Positions 9,230-18,415 of a stretch of DNA of 64,000 nt are shown in pieces. The DNA comes from Xanthomonas dyei (GTDB lineage: Bacteria; Pseudomonadota; Gammaproteobacteria; Xanthomonadales; Xanthomonadaceae). The stretch's first letter is position 1, and each line of letters opens with the position of its first letter. The stretch spans positions 19,222-83,221 of the forward strand of contig NZ_MDEE01000022.1 in assembly GCF_002939865.1 (NCBI RefSeq), read 5' to 3'. The translations under genes were made by a program, and so were the position numbers. The notes beneath the pieces are model-generated. The model saw only the letters and a program-made list of their open reading frames with translations, was not told the origin of the DNA and ran no database searches.

Positions 9230-10597
9230 TTAGGCGTCTGCGAGCGCCTGCAGATACCGTTGGCGCCAGTGGTTGATGTTGTTCTTGCGCAGATGATCCA
9301 TCATCGCTCGCCACCGCTCGATACGTGTTGCCAACGGCATGCTTGCTGCCGTCGCAATGGCATCTGCCACACCGTCCAGATCGTGCGGATTGACCAGCAG
9401 CGCTTCCTTCATTTCGTCTGCCGCGCCGGCCAGCAACGACAGCACCAGGACACCGGGATTCTCAGGGTCCTGCGCGGCCACAAATTCTTTGGCGACCAGA
9501 TTCATGCCATCGCGCAATGGCGTTACCAGGCCCACCGATGCGGCCCGATAGAAACCAGTCAACGTCGCATGGCTGAAGTTCTGGTTGACGTAGCGCAGCG
9601 GCGTCCAGTCCGGCCCTGCATGTCTACCATTGATGTGGCCGGCGATCTGTTCCAGCTGCCCGCGCAATTGACGGTATTCGGTGACATCGCCGCGCGATAC
9701 CGGTGCGATCTGCAGATAGGTCAGGCTGCCGGATTGATCCGGATAGCGTTCCAGATAGCGCTCGAAGCCCTGGAAGCGTTCCGGCAGGCCTTTGGAATAA
9801 TCCAGCCGGTCCACGCCGATCGCCAACTGCCGCCCGCGCAGACTCTCGCGCAGATCGCGCACGGCTTGCTTGCTGACGGACGCCTTTGCCTGATTGGCAA
9901 TCAGATCGGTGTCGATGCCGATGGGGAACGACGAGGCCGTGAAACGTCGCCCACCCGGGCCTTCGACCAGATCGCCGTCAAGAACGCGGCCGCCGCCGAA
10001 CAGGCGCACATACGCCTTGAAACGTTCGGCATCGCGCTGGGTCTGGAAGCCCACCAGATCGTAGGCATAAAAGGTGCTGAACAAGCGTGCGTGATCGGGC
10101 ATCGCCTGCATCAAATCGGCCGATGGCATCGGCACATGCAGGAAGAAGCCCATCTTGCAGCCCACCCCCAGCTCGCGCAGCATCGCGCCCAGTGGGATCA
10201 TGTGGTAATCGTGAATCCACAAGGTGTCGCTGTCTTTCAGTAGCGGCGCGAGTTTTTCCGCGAACAGGCGATTGACGCGCAGATAGCCTTCGCGCTTGGC
10301 GCGGTCGTAATCGACCAGGTCCAGCCGGAAGTGCAGCAACGGCCACAACGTGCGATTGGCAAAGCCGTTGTAGTACGAATCGATGTCGCGCTTGTTGAGG
10401 TCCATGGTGACGAAGGTGATGTCGCCTTCGGTCTGCTCGTGCATGCCGCCGCTATCGCCACGCACGGTCTTGCCGCTCCAGCCGAACCACATGCCGCCGC
10501 GCTCCTTGAGCGCGGCCAACAACCCGACTGCAAGGCCGCCCGCGCGGTTTTCGCCGGGCACTGCAACACGATTGGATACCACCACCAAACGACTCAT
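9230..10597 (-). CDS. otsA: Trehalose-6-phosphate synthase OtsA
   Basis: A cytoplasmic GT20 glycosyltransferase of 455 aa that joins UDP-glucose (or another NDP-glucose) and glucose-6-phosphate into trehalose-6-phosphate. The N-terminal VVVSNR and GGLAVGLL elements, the WIHDYHM segment, the GVDRLDYSKGLPERF motif that binds the phosphate-sugar, and the C-terminal RDGMNLVAKEFVA motif are all present. Length is typical. It is the last gene of a minus-strand operon otsB, GH15, otsA and overlaps the GH15 gene by 4 nt (ATGA). Trehalose is a stress protectant, and in Xanthomonas trehalose genes have been linked to fitness and virulence. Confidence 0.96.
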   Translation of the reverse strand: MSRLVVVSNRVAVPGENRAGGLAVGLLAALKERGGMWFGWSGKTVRGDSGGMHEQTEGDITFVTMDLNKRDIDSYYNGFANRTLWPLLHFRLDLVDYDRAKREGYLRVNRLFAEKLAPLLKDSDTLWIHDYHMIPLGAMLRELGVGCKMGFFLHVPMPSADLMQAMPDHARLFSTFYAYDLVGFQTQRDAERFKAYVRLFGGGRVLDGDLVEGPGGRRFTASSFPIGIDTDLIANQAKASVSKQAVRDLRESLRGRQLAIGVDRLDYSKGLPERFQGFERYLERYPDQSGSLTYLQIAPVSRGDVTEYRQLRGQLEQIAGHINGRHAGPDWTPLRYVNQNFSHATLTGFYRAASVGLVTPLRDGMNLVAKEFVAAQDPENPGVLVLSLLAGAADEMKEALLVNPHDLDGVADAIATAASMPLATRIERWRAMMDHLRKNNINHWRQRYLQALADA

Positions 10598-12372
10598 GAC
10601 GCCTCCTGCCAGCTCCGCGACAAGCGCATCGCTGCGATGATCAAACCGACATGCGAATAGGTCTGAGGGAAGTTGCCCCAGGCTTCTCCGCCTTCGAACG
10701 ATAGGTCTTCCGAGAGCAAGCCCAGGTGATTGCGGCGCGCGAGAATGCGCTCGAACAATTCACGTGCCTCGTCCTTGCGGCCGATGGCGGCCAGCGCATC
10801 GATGTACCAGAACGTGCAGATGGTGAAGCTGGTTTCCGGCTCGCCGAAGTCGTCGGGCGCGATGTAGCGATACAGCGCATCGCCATGCTTGAGCACGCGG
10901 CCGACCGCTTCGACCGTGCGCACGAAGCGGCTGTCGTCGGCATCCACGATGCCGATGTCGGCCAGCAGCAACAGCGACGCATCCAGGCGGTGGCCGCCGA
11001 GCGTGTCGGTGAAATGGCCGCTTTCTTCGCTCCAGGCTTCGTCCAGCACGCGCGTACGGATGATGTCGGCGCGCTCGTTCCAATAGGCGCTGCGCTCGGG
11101 CAGTGCCAGCCGCTCGGCGATCTTGGCCAGCCGGTCGCAGGCGGCCCAGCACATCGCGGCGGTGTAGGTGTGCACTTCGGTGCGGCCGCGGAATTCCCAC
11201 AGGCCGGCGTCGGGCACGTTGTGCAGCGCATAGGCGCGCTCGCCAAGCGGTTCGAGCCGGCGGAAGGTGTCGGCGTCGCCCTGATCCTTCAGCCGCAGGT
11301 CGAAGAACAATTGCGTCGAGGCCAGCACCACGCTGCCATAGACATCGTGCTGTTGCTGGATCCACGCCAGGTTGCCGCGCCGCACCGGGCCCATGCCGCG
11401 GTAGCCGTCCATCGTGTCGACTTCGTGTTCTTCCAGCTGCGATTCGAAGCCGATGCCGTACAGCGGCTGTAGCGTCCCGTCGCTGGTGGCGATGTTGAAG
11501 ATGTAGCCGATGAACTGCTCCATCGTGCGCGTGGCGCCGAGCCGGTTGAGCGCGCGCACCACGAACGCGGCGTCGCGCAGCCAGCAGTACCGGTAATCCC
11601 AGTTGCGCGGCGTATTCGGCGCTTCCGGAATCGAGGTGGTCATCGCGGCGATGATGGCGCCGCTGTCTTCGTACTGGCACAGCTTGAGCGTGATCGCGCT
11701 GCGGATCACCGCCTCCTGCCAGTCCAGCGGAATGGAAAGATAGCGCACCCATTCGCGCCAATATTCTTCGGTGCGTTCCTGCGCTTCCTGCACGTAACCG
11801 CTGAGCGAGCGGGTCAGCGATTCGTCCACGCCCAGCACCAGACTCACCGGGTGGCTGAGCACGAACGGCAAGCCGTCGCGCACGAAGCGTACCGGCACGT
11901 CGGTGGTCAGGCGTAGGGTGAATTCCGGCAACACCCAGCGGATATGATTGCTGCCCCAGGTGGTATCGGGCGTGCGGCCACCCCAGTCGGCGAGCGGACG
12001 TGCGCGCACGACGATGCGCGGGTTGCCAGCGAGCGGGCGAATCTGCCGGATGATGCTCACCGGCCGATAAAAACGGCCGTTATTGCGCCAGCGCGGTGCG
12101 AAGTCGATGACTTCCACTTCGCCGCCGTGGCTGTCGCGCAAGACGGTGCGCAGCACGGCTGTGTTGGGCAGGTAATGCTGCTCGCTGCTGACGAAGTCTT
12201 CCAGCTCCACCGCAAAGTCGCCGCCTTCGGTCTTGGGCGAGAGCAGGCTGCAAAAGGCCGGGTCGCCATCGAAGGCGGGCAGGCAGCTCCACACCACGCG
12301 TGCCTGTCGATCGACCAATGCGCCAAAACTGCAATTGCCGATGACGCCCAGATCCAGGTTTGGCTCGGTCAT
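10594..12372 (-). CDS. Glycoside hydrolase family 15 protein (probable trehalase or glucoamylase-like)
   Basis: A 592-aa GH15 protein. The N-terminal super-sandwich domain begins right after the start (IGNCSFGALVDR), and the (alpha/alpha)6 catalytic domain carries RNWDYRYCWLRDA around residue 265, diagnostic for the family. GH15 includes glucoamylases, dextranases and bacterial trehalases. Its place between otsB and otsA makes trehalose the most likely substrate, which would put synthesis and breakdown in one operon. That assignment is inference from context. The ATG at 12372 is chosen because the family N-terminus begins there; a longer open frame to 12489 adds unconserved Arg-rich sequence. 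No signal peptide, so cytoplasmic. Confidence 0.85.
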   Translation of the reverse strand: MTEPNLDLGVIGNCSFGALVDRQARVVWSCLPAFDGDPAFCSLLSPKTEGGDFAVELEDFVSSEQHYLPNTAVLRTVLRDSHGGEVEVIDFAPRWRNNGRFYRPVSIIRQIRPLAGNPRIVVRARPLADWGGRTPDTTWGSNHIRWVLPEFTLRLTTDVPVRFVRDGLPFVLSHPVSLVLGVDESLTRSLSGYVQEAQERTEEYWREWVRYLSIPLDWQEAVIRSAITLKLCQYEDSGAIIAAMTTSIPEAPNTPRNWDYRYCWLRDAAFVVRALNRLGATRTMEQFIGYIFNIATSDGTLQPLYGIGFESQLEEHEVDTMDGYRGMGPVRRGNLAWIQQQHDVYGSVVLASTQLFFDLRLKDQGDADTFRRLEPLGERAYALHNVPDAGLWEFRGRTEVHTYTAAMCWAACDRLAKIAERLALPERSAYWNERADIIRTRVLDEAWSEESGHFTDTLGGHRLDASLLLLADIGIVDADDSRFVRTVEAVGRVLKHGDALYRYIAPDDFGEPETSFTICTFWYIDALAAIGRKDEARELFERILARRNHLGLLSEDLSFEGGEAWGNFPQTYSHVGLIIAAMRLSRSWQEAS

Positions 12373-12412
12373 GAGGTGCAAACGATCCTGTAAGTAACGA
12401 GAGGAGGTGCGC

Positions 12413-13177
12413 CTACGGTGACGCGTTGCGCGCGTTGTGTTGTAGCCACGCATGCACAGCGGCAGTGCCGTCGACGCGAAAACGCGCACTGGTCTGCGCG
12501 CGATCGCCGACCAGAATGCTCCAGCCGCCTAAGCGATTGGCCGCATCGAAGCCGAATTCGTCGGTGAGGTCGTCGCCGACAAACACCGGCGTGCGGCCTG
12601 CAAATGCGGCGGTCTGCATCAGTTGTTCGACGGCCAGGCCCTTGTTGCTGCCTTCGGGGACGAATTCGACCACGTGGTCGCCCGGTTGCAGGCGATAACC
12701 GGAGAGCTGGGCGATTTCGTCCTGTGCGAAGGCCAACACATCCGGGCCGGCGTCCGGTTGTGCGCGCCAATGCAGCGCAACGCTGACGCCTTTGTCTTCG
12801 ACCAGCACGCCTGCGTGTTTGTGCGTCAGCGCCGCAGCGCGTTGATGCAGGCCATGCAGGAATTCGGATGTGTCCTGCGGCATGGCGGCACGTGCGGCAA
12901 CATCGCTACGCAGCTCATGCCCATGCAGGCCGGCGGCCGGCAGCAGCAATGGTGCGAACAAGGCATCGAGCTGTGCGAGCGGACGCCCGCTGACCAGGGC
13001 GATGGCACCGTTGAGGCGCTCGCTCAGCTGGACGATCACTTCGCGTACCTCGGGCAATAGCCGCACGGACTCGGGGCTATCGGCAAAGTCGATCAGGGTG
13101 CCGTCCACGTCCAGAAACAATGCGCAGGCATCGTCCAGCAATGGCGGCGACGGAAGGGGGGAATGCGCGTCTGCCAT
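12413..13177 (-). CDS. otsB: Trehalose-6-phosphate phosphatase OtsB
   Basis: A 254-aa HAD-superfamily enzyme that removes the phosphate from trehalose-6-phosphate. HAD motif I is DVDGT near residue 24 (the first Asp is the nucleophile), motif II lies in VSGRPL, the motif III lysine in the NKG segment, and motif IV is GDDLTDE near the C-terminus. It is the promoter-proximal gene of the otsB-GH15-otsA operon, with 40 nt between its stop and the GH15 ATG. With OtsA it forms the complete OtsAB pathway. Confidence 0.95.
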   Translation of the reverse strand: MADAHSPLPSPPLLDDACALFLDVDGTLIDFADSPESVRLLPEVREVIVQLSERLNGAIALVSGRPLAQLDALFAPLLLPAAGLHGHELRSDVAARAAMPQDTSEFLHGLHQRAAALTHKHAGVLVEDKGVSVALHWRAQPDAGPDVLAFAQDEIAQLSGYRLQPGDHVVEFVPEGSNKGLAVEQLMQTAAFAGRTPVFVGDDLTDEFGFDAANRLGGWSILVGDRAQTSARFRVDGTAAVHAWLQHNARNASP

Positions 13178-13257
13178 TGCGCTAGTGTGCGCAAACCGGT
13201 GTGAGATTCAGGTTATGGAACGGCAGTGGGTGTTGGTAGACACGTGCAACTGCCTAT

Positions 13258-13390
13258 CCTTCTCTCCTCGGGAGAAGGTGGCGCGTAGCGCCGGCTGAGG
13301 GTACGTGCGAAGCCTCGTGCAGTTGGAAGGACACGGGAGCTTCGCCCGTACCCTCACCCCAACCCCTCTCCCGCAGGAGAGGGGCTAGAG
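13258..13390. repeat. Dispersed intergenic repeat with GGGAGAAGG/CTCTCCC hairpins
   Basis: The region contains CTTCTCTCCTCGGGAGAAGG, a shared GTACCCTCA motif in two orientations, and the palindrome CCCCTCTCCCGCAGGAGAGGGG at about 13365-13386. Related motifs occur near 9088-9127 and 37120-37170. It lies just downstream of the TonB receptor gene and could help end its transcript, but there is no T run. Confidence 0.55.
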
Positions 13391-13432
13391 CACGCCCCTA
13401 GGGGAAAGAGGGTTTGCAGCCTGCGCTGTTGC

Positions 13433-15868
13433 TCAGAAGGTATATCGCACCCGCCCATACCAGTACGCGCCATTGCTGCCGATCGGCGAAAGCACGTCGT
13501 AGGGCAGGTTGCCGAAGTAGGCGATATCGTCGATGGAGCGGTCCGAGTAGTTGTCCAGGATGTTCTGCCCGCCGATGGCCAGCGTCCACTGCGTGCCCAG
13601 GTGGTATTCGGCTTCCAGATCCAGCTGCCATTCGGCGCCATAGGTCTGACGTGGCACGAAGCCGCCGCCGAAGTCGAACACGCGGGTGGCGCTGCCATAG
13701 CGGTTCACGCGCGTCTGCAGGTTCCAGTGTTGGTTGCTCCAGTTGGCGGCCAGCGCGGCACGCGTGCGTGGTGCCGCATCGGTGAGCGTGTTGCTCTCTT
13801 CCACGCCGAACAGCACATAGTCCGGGTTCAAGGCCAGCAATTGCCAGGGTGTTGCGATGATGTTTTCCAGCTCGGTCTTGGCATAGCTGTAGGTGCCGGT
13901 CAGCAACAGATCGCCGCCGAACGCGTACTGGCGCCAGTTGGCGACCAGCTCGGCGCCGCGGGTACGGGTGTCGGCGGCGTTGAGGAAATAGCTGGCGCTC
14001 TGCACGCCGGTGACATCGAAGTTCTGCTGCACGAAGCTGGTCAAGGCGTCGCCGGTGATGTCTTCGGACAAGGCGATGCGGTCGTCGATATCGATCTGGA
14101 AAAAATCCAGCGACAGGTCGAAGTGGTCGCCCAACTTGCTGGTGAAGCCCAGGCTGTAGTTGACCGACTTTTCCGGCTTCAGATCGGTGGCGCCGAGCGC
14201 GCGGGCGATCGGGTTGTTGACCGACAGCAGGCGGCCCTGGGTCAGCCGGCCGGCGGCGTCGTAACCGGTGGAGGTAGCTTCGTAACCGATCTGGCTGAGC
14301 GATGGCGCGCGCACGTTGTTGGAGATGGCGCCACGCAGCGCGAATGCAGGGGCGAACGCATAGCGCGCGGCTAATTTACCCGTCCACTGGCTGCCGAAAT
14401 CCTGGTAATGCTCATAGCGACCGGCCAGGTCGGTGGAGAATTTTTCACCGAACTGGCTGGAGACGTTGGCATAGGCGCTGGCGACATTGCGCGACAGATC
14501 GGCTTCGTCCTGCGGGGTGAGCCCGCCGCCGGCCTGCGAGCCGGTGGGGCGATCGGTGAACGGGCCCGCGGCGTAGCTGGCCGGGTCGCCGGCATGGGTG
14601 CGGTATTGCTCGCGGCGGAATTCGGCGCCGGTGCCGAAGGTATGGGTGGCGCCGGCAATGTCGAACACGCGGGTCAGATCGAAATTTCCCACGGTCTGCG
14701 CAAACGCAAAATCGCCGGTCTTGAACGCGGTGGTGCTGCCCGGGCCGAGCGAGGCGTTGAGCGAGTTGCGCAGGCGGTAGGTGAAGTCGTTGCGGCCGTA
14801 GTTGACGCTGGCGTCGTAATCCCAGTTGCCCCACTGCCCACGTGCACCGGCAACAAGTTGTAGATCGCGATTTTCGCCTTCGGAAATCGGCCGGTAGCCG
14901 TTGGGGTAGATCTCGCGCCAGTTGGCGCTGCTGTCGGGGTAACGGAAGTAATTGGCGCCTTCGGTGTCGCGCTGGTTGTAGGTGCCGAAGGCATAGAACT
15001 CGCCGCTGACGCTGAAGGGAATCTTGGTGTTGAGCCAGGCGTTCAGGCCCTTGGTGGCGCCGTCGCCGAGCACGTAATTGCGCCGGCCGGCCAGGGCCAG
15101 GTTGGCCGGGGTCTGCTCTTCGAACGGCGGGATCTGATCGAAGCCGGCGCGGTTGGTCGCTTCGCGATTCTTCAGTTCCAGGCCGACCTTGAAAAAGCCG
15201 CCGTCATCGCCCAGCAGGCTGCCGACCTTGGCGCTGGCGTAGCTGGTCTGGCCGTCGGTGACGCGGCGATCGATCGGCGCCACATCGGTGTTGTAGGCGC
15301 CGAAGCTGGCTTCCAGCTCGCCGCGCTCGGGGTTGTCGTCCAGGATCACGTTGATGACACCGGCAATGGCATCGGAGCCGTATTGCGCGCCGGCACCGTC
15401 GCGCAGCACTTCGATGCGCTTGATGGCGTTGATCGGGATGGAGTTGAAATCCACCGGCGTGGTGCCCTTGCCGATCTTGCTGTCGGTATTGACCAGTGCC
15501 GAGGTGTGGCGGCGCTTGCCGTTGACCAGCACCAGCACCTGGTCGGGCGAGAGCCCGCGCAGCTGCGCGGCGCGGATGTGGTCGGCGCCGCCGGAGTTGG
15601 ACTGGCGCGGGAAGTTGAAAGACGGCAGCAGCGCCTGCAGCGCGCTGCCCAACTCGCCATTGACCACGCCGGCCTTGCGGATGTCTTCGGCGGTGAGCAC
15701 GTCCACCGGCACCGTCGATTCCAGCACGGTGCGATCGCTGGCGCGGGTGCCGGTGACGATCACGGTGTCCAGGGTGGTGGCCCCAGCATCGGCCTGCTGG
15801 GCCTGCGCGTTGGCGCTCAGTGCCGCGGCCACAGCCAGGCCGATCATCGAAAGGGTGGGGCGGGTCAT
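13433..15868 (-). CDS. TonB-dependent outer membrane receptor
   Basis: An 811-aa TonB-dependent transporter. A signal peptide ends near residue 24 (ANAQAQ), then a TonB-box-like TVIVTG, a plug domain (about 50-165, with the VEVLRDG-like IEVLRDGAGAQYGSDAIAG segment) and a beta-barrel ending in the C-terminal aromatic Phe typical of outer-membrane barrels. The ATG at 15868 has a good Shine-Dalgarno (GGAGAGAG); the open frame extends to 15952 but without signal features. The plug resembles receptors annotated for siderophores or plant-derived compounds; the substrate cannot be told. No dedicated partner gene is adjacent. Confidence 0.92.
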   Translation of the reverse strand: MTRPTLSMIGLAVAAALSANAQAQQADAGATTLDTVIVTGTRASDRTVLESTVPVDVLTAEDIRKAGVVNGELGSALQALLPSFNFPRQSNSGGADHIRAAQLRGLSPDQVLVLVNGKRRHTSALVNTDSKIGKGTTPVDFNSIPINAIKRIEVLRDGAGAQYGSDAIAGVINVILDDNPERGELEASFGAYNTDVAPIDRRVTDGQTSYASAKVGSLLGDDGGFFKVGLELKNREATNRAGFDQIPPFEEQTPANLALAGRRNYVLGDGATKGLNAWLNTKIPFSVSGEFYAFGTYNQRDTEGANYFRYPDSSANWREIYPNGYRPISEGENRDLQLVAGARGQWGNWDYDASVNYGRNDFTYRLRNSLNASLGPGSTTAFKTGDFAFAQTVGNFDLTRVFDIAGATHTFGTGAEFRREQYRTHAGDPASYAAGPFTDRPTGSQAGGGLTPQDEADLSRNVASAYANVSSQFGEKFSTDLAGRYEHYQDFGSQWTGKLAARYAFAPAFALRGAISNNVRAPSLSQIGYEATSTGYDAAGRLTQGRLLSVNNPIARALGATDLKPEKSVNYSLGFTSKLGDHFDLSLDFFQIDIDDRIALSEDITGDALTSFVQQNFDVTGVQSASYFLNAADTRTRGAELVANWRQYAFGGDLLLTGTYSYAKTELENIIATPWQLLALNPDYVLFGVEESNTLTDAAPRTRAALAANWSNQHWNLQTRVNRYGSATRVFDFGGGFVPRQTYGAEWQLDLEAEYHLGTQWTLAIGGQNILDNYSDRSIDDIAYFGNLPYDVLSPIGSNGAYWYGRVRYTF

Positions 15869-16150
15869 GCTCTCTCCTGCAACTGCAAACGCGCAGCGGC
15901 GCCGGCGTCCGGCCGGGCTGGTGCACAAGGGGGCGGACTGTTCCACATTCATCCGGATAGAGAGATTATCGTGTTGTTCACGCCTGCGCGAGATGGCGCG
16001 GTACGCGCCCCTGCATGAGCTGATACCGCAGCCGCATCAGCGGTGGCGCTACTGACTCGACGTTCGCAACAGTGACGCTCGTACACTTGCAGCATTCGCC
16101 TGCCGTTTGCAAGAGTCGACTGCGGTGCGCCACGTGCCCATCGCTGTGCT

Positions 16151-16297
16151 TAGAGCAGCTAACAAAACTACTGTGCAGCCGCCAGGCGGGTGCGGCCGGT
16201 GCTCGGAATCCTCATGTACCACCCGTACACTCCGGTTCCTCCGCGCCGTCCACACCCACCTGACGACTGCTCGCTACGTTTTGTTAGCCGCTCTTAG
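16151..16297. repeat. Dispersed inverted-repeat element, copy A
   Basis: About 147 bp bounded by imperfect inverted termini (TAGAGCAGCTAACAAAAC and GTTTTGTTAGCCGCTCTTA). Its 3' two-thirds are nearly identical to 36411-36556, including the shared run from ACTCCGGTTC through CTGACGACTGCTCGCTACG. It looks like a small non-autonomous (MITE-like) or structured-RNA element. It lies upstream of the DUF3574 gene. Confidence 0.7.
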
Positions 16298-16342
16298 TCA
16301 CCCCGATACCTAGTCCCCCCCCTGAAACCGTTGGAGAGATCG

Positions 16343-16822
16343 ATGAAGTTGCTGCCGTCCGTGTTGATCGCCGCCGTGCTGGCGTTGTCTGGTTGTGTCA
16401 CGACGCCGGGCAGGACGCCTGCCGCGGCGACTACCACCGCCAGCATGCAGGGCGATGCGCAACGCCCCGGCGATGCGCATGGGTGGATGCGCAGCGAGCT
16501 CTATTTTGGCGTGGGCGAGGAGACCGGCCCGGCCGATCGCCCGCAGACCCGCATCATCGATGAGACGCAGTGGCGCGCGTTTCTGGACAAGGAAGTGACC
16601 CCACGCTTCCCGGATGGGCTGACGGTGTTGGATGCCTATGGCCAGTGGCTGTTCCGCGGCGCCAAGGAGCCGAACAGGCTCGGCACCAAGGTGCTGGTGA
16701 TCCTGCATGAAGACACCCCGCAGCGACGCCGCGACATCGAAGCGATCCGGCTGGCCTGGAAGCAGGCCACCGGGCATCAGTCGGTGTTGTGGTCGCGACA
16801 GGCGGTGGATGTGTCGTTCTGA
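16343..16822 (+). CDS. DUF3574 domain-containing lipoprotein
   Basis: A 159-aa protein with a lipoprotein signal: MKLLPS start, hydrophobic core, lipobox ALSGC (Cys near residue 19). The mature part matches DUF3574 by its ELYFGVG segment, WRAFLDKEVTPRFPDGLTV and the C-terminal VLVILHED. Function unknown; members are small periplasmic-facing proteins. The start at 16343 has a GGAGAG Shine-Dalgarno 7 nt upstream and gives a proper signal peptide; the ATG at 16331 would put charged residues before it. It appears to be a single-gene unit. Confidence 0.85.
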   Translation: MKLLPSVLIAAVLALSGCVTTPGRTPAAATTTASMQGDAQRPGDAHGWMRSELYFGVGEETGPADRPQTRIIDETQWRAFLDKEVTPRFPDGLTVLDAYGQWLFRGAKEPNRLGTKVLVILHEDTPQRRRDIEAIRLAWKQATGHQSVLWSRQAVDVSF

Positions 16823-16919
16823 GCGCGCCTGGCCGTTGTTACGTGTGGACATCGTGCAGTGCTCTGTCTGGCACTGCGTGAGTCCTCGGATACCATGGAT
16901 CGACCCGCGACGCCTCGCT

Positions 16920-18134
16920 TCAGGGCTCATGCGCCAGCGGAGTCTGCCGGACCTTGGGCGGCTGGCGAGCCTGCAGCGTCCTGACCTCCTGCAGCGCCGT
17001 TTCTACCGCCTCCGGCGTGGCAAGCAGACGATACTGAAGGACGAAGTCGCGCGTTGCACCCGCTTCGATGGTAGGGACCAAGCCCAGGCCACGTTGCAGG
17101 CTGCGGTTGTAGGAAAAACTGGTGCCCGGCTCCAGGCCCGTGACGTAGCCCGTGGCGAGGCTGTCGGTGTTCTTCCATAGCGAGAACACTGGCAACTGGG
17201 TGATGTTGAAGTCCAGCTCGATGCCGCGCCGAGCGCCGGCGTCATGAAGCACCGCTAGGCTCTGCCCCTTGCCATCGTCGAGGGGGTAGATGTTGTAGAC
17301 CGTTTCGCCATATCCGGCGGTCGGGCCGCGGAAGATCTGCCAATCGTTCAGTTCTTGCTGGGCACGCGCGTTGAAAGGTGAGATCTCGCGTACGGGTATC
17401 GCAACGCGCGCACCTTGTTCCAGCAGCGGCGTACCGATATTGCTGTGGTAGAGCGCCTGATACTCCATGGGCTGGTCGCCCTGATTGGTCAGCCGATCGT
17501 GCAGCGTGAACGCGGTGGCGCCGGGTTCGGTGATCAGCGCCGTGTCGATACGAAAGTTGACCTTCTTGAAGGCGGCCTCGCTGAGCGTGCCTGTCAGCGT
17601 GATCCGATGCGGTGAGTGATCGTCAATGCTGAGCACCACCGTGCGGGCGGGCAGGGAGGAGGCTCGCCCATGCAGGGTGAGTAGCTCGCCACGGTCGTTG
17701 CCAGGGTGGCCGACCCACTCGAAGCCGCAGCGCGCCACGAGCTCATTGAATCCTTCCAACCAGCCCAAGCCGCTGCGGCTTTCCAGATTGAGGAAGGCAG
17801 GATTCACGACCTCGGTCACCGGAGAATCCCAACCCAGACGGACACTGCCTGCCTGGGCGCGCAGCACGTTCATGCCGCGGGTAGGCACGACGGTCAGCTG
17901 CATGCTGCCGGTATCGATCTCGATGAGGGCGCTGCCCTCCTGGCGGCCCCCCCTAAGTCGATGCAGCCGCACCTTGAAGGCCGGGCCGTCGCGCATGTTC
18001 AGCTGTGTACTATCGATGCTCCAGTCGCCATCCGGTGTGTCCGGAGAGATGAGGGTGAACTCCACGGCATTGGCGGGAAGCGCGAGGGCGGCAACAACGC
18101 AGGCGCCAAGCAGGCGGACAATCAGCATGTACAT
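16920..18134 (-). CDS. DUF4432 family (aldose 1-epimerase-like) periplasmic protein
   Basis: A 404-aa protein with a cleavable signal peptide (hydrophobic core LLGACVVAALAL, cleavage after about residue 23). The rest has the galactose-mutarotase-like beta-sandwich pattern of DUF4432: VVPTRGMNVLRA early, H-bearing LYHSNIG in the middle, and GLEPGTSFSYNRS near the end. A sugar-binding or sugar-epimerising role in the periplasm is a reasonable inference but no reaction is established. It is divergent from the permease gene at 18416 with a 281-bp shared upstream region. Confidence 0.75.
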   Translation of the reverse strand: MYMLIVRLLGACVVAALALPANAVEFTLISPDTPDGDWSIDSTQLNMRDGPAFKVRLHRLRGGRQEGSALIEIDTGSMQLTVVPTRGMNVLRAQAGSVRLGWDSPVTEVVNPAFLNLESRSGLGWLEGFNELVARCGFEWVGHPGNDRGELLTLHGRASSLPARTVVLSIDDHSPHRITLTGTLSEAAFKKVNFRIDTALITEPGATAFTLHDRLTNQGDQPMEYQALYHSNIGTPLLEQGARVAIPVREISPFNARAQQELNDWQIFRGPTAGYGETVYNIYPLDDGKGQSLAVLHDAGARRGIELDFNITQLPVFSLWKNTDSLATGYVTGLEPGTSFSYNRSLQRGLGLVPTIEAGATRDFVLQYRLLATPEAVETALQEVRTLQARQPPKVRQTPLAHEP

Positions 18135-18415
18135 TCTCGATGCAGGGCGGAAAAAATGAAGCGAGCACGCGATATTTGCAAGTTATCGCCGTAGCGACCG
18201 CGCCTACTGCGCAGAAAGTGCATTTCTACGCTGATGGATCAATTCCTTCGGGTGTGGCGGCATGCGCATCACTGTTTGCGGCGCCGCCACTGCCAGCTTG
18301 CGGGGCCGATGCAGTCGACACGTCGAGGCACTTCGCTTCGGCGTAATCCATCGCGACGCTGTCGCGGGTACGGAGCAGCGGCTACCATCGCCTGTCCCCA
18401 CGTCTGCAGATCGCT

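Noticed and set aside
8716..9276. Plus-strand frame of 186 codons in the gcd-otsA gap
   Set aside because: Crosses the tandem repeat, a dispersed repeat and the otsA terminator; Arg/Ser-rich with no domain, so more likely repeat sequence than a gene.
13365..13387. CCCCTCTCCCGCAGGAGAGGGG palindrome as terminator of the TonB receptor gene
   Set aside because: There is no T run after the stem and the motif belongs to a dispersed repeat, so it is listed as repeat only.
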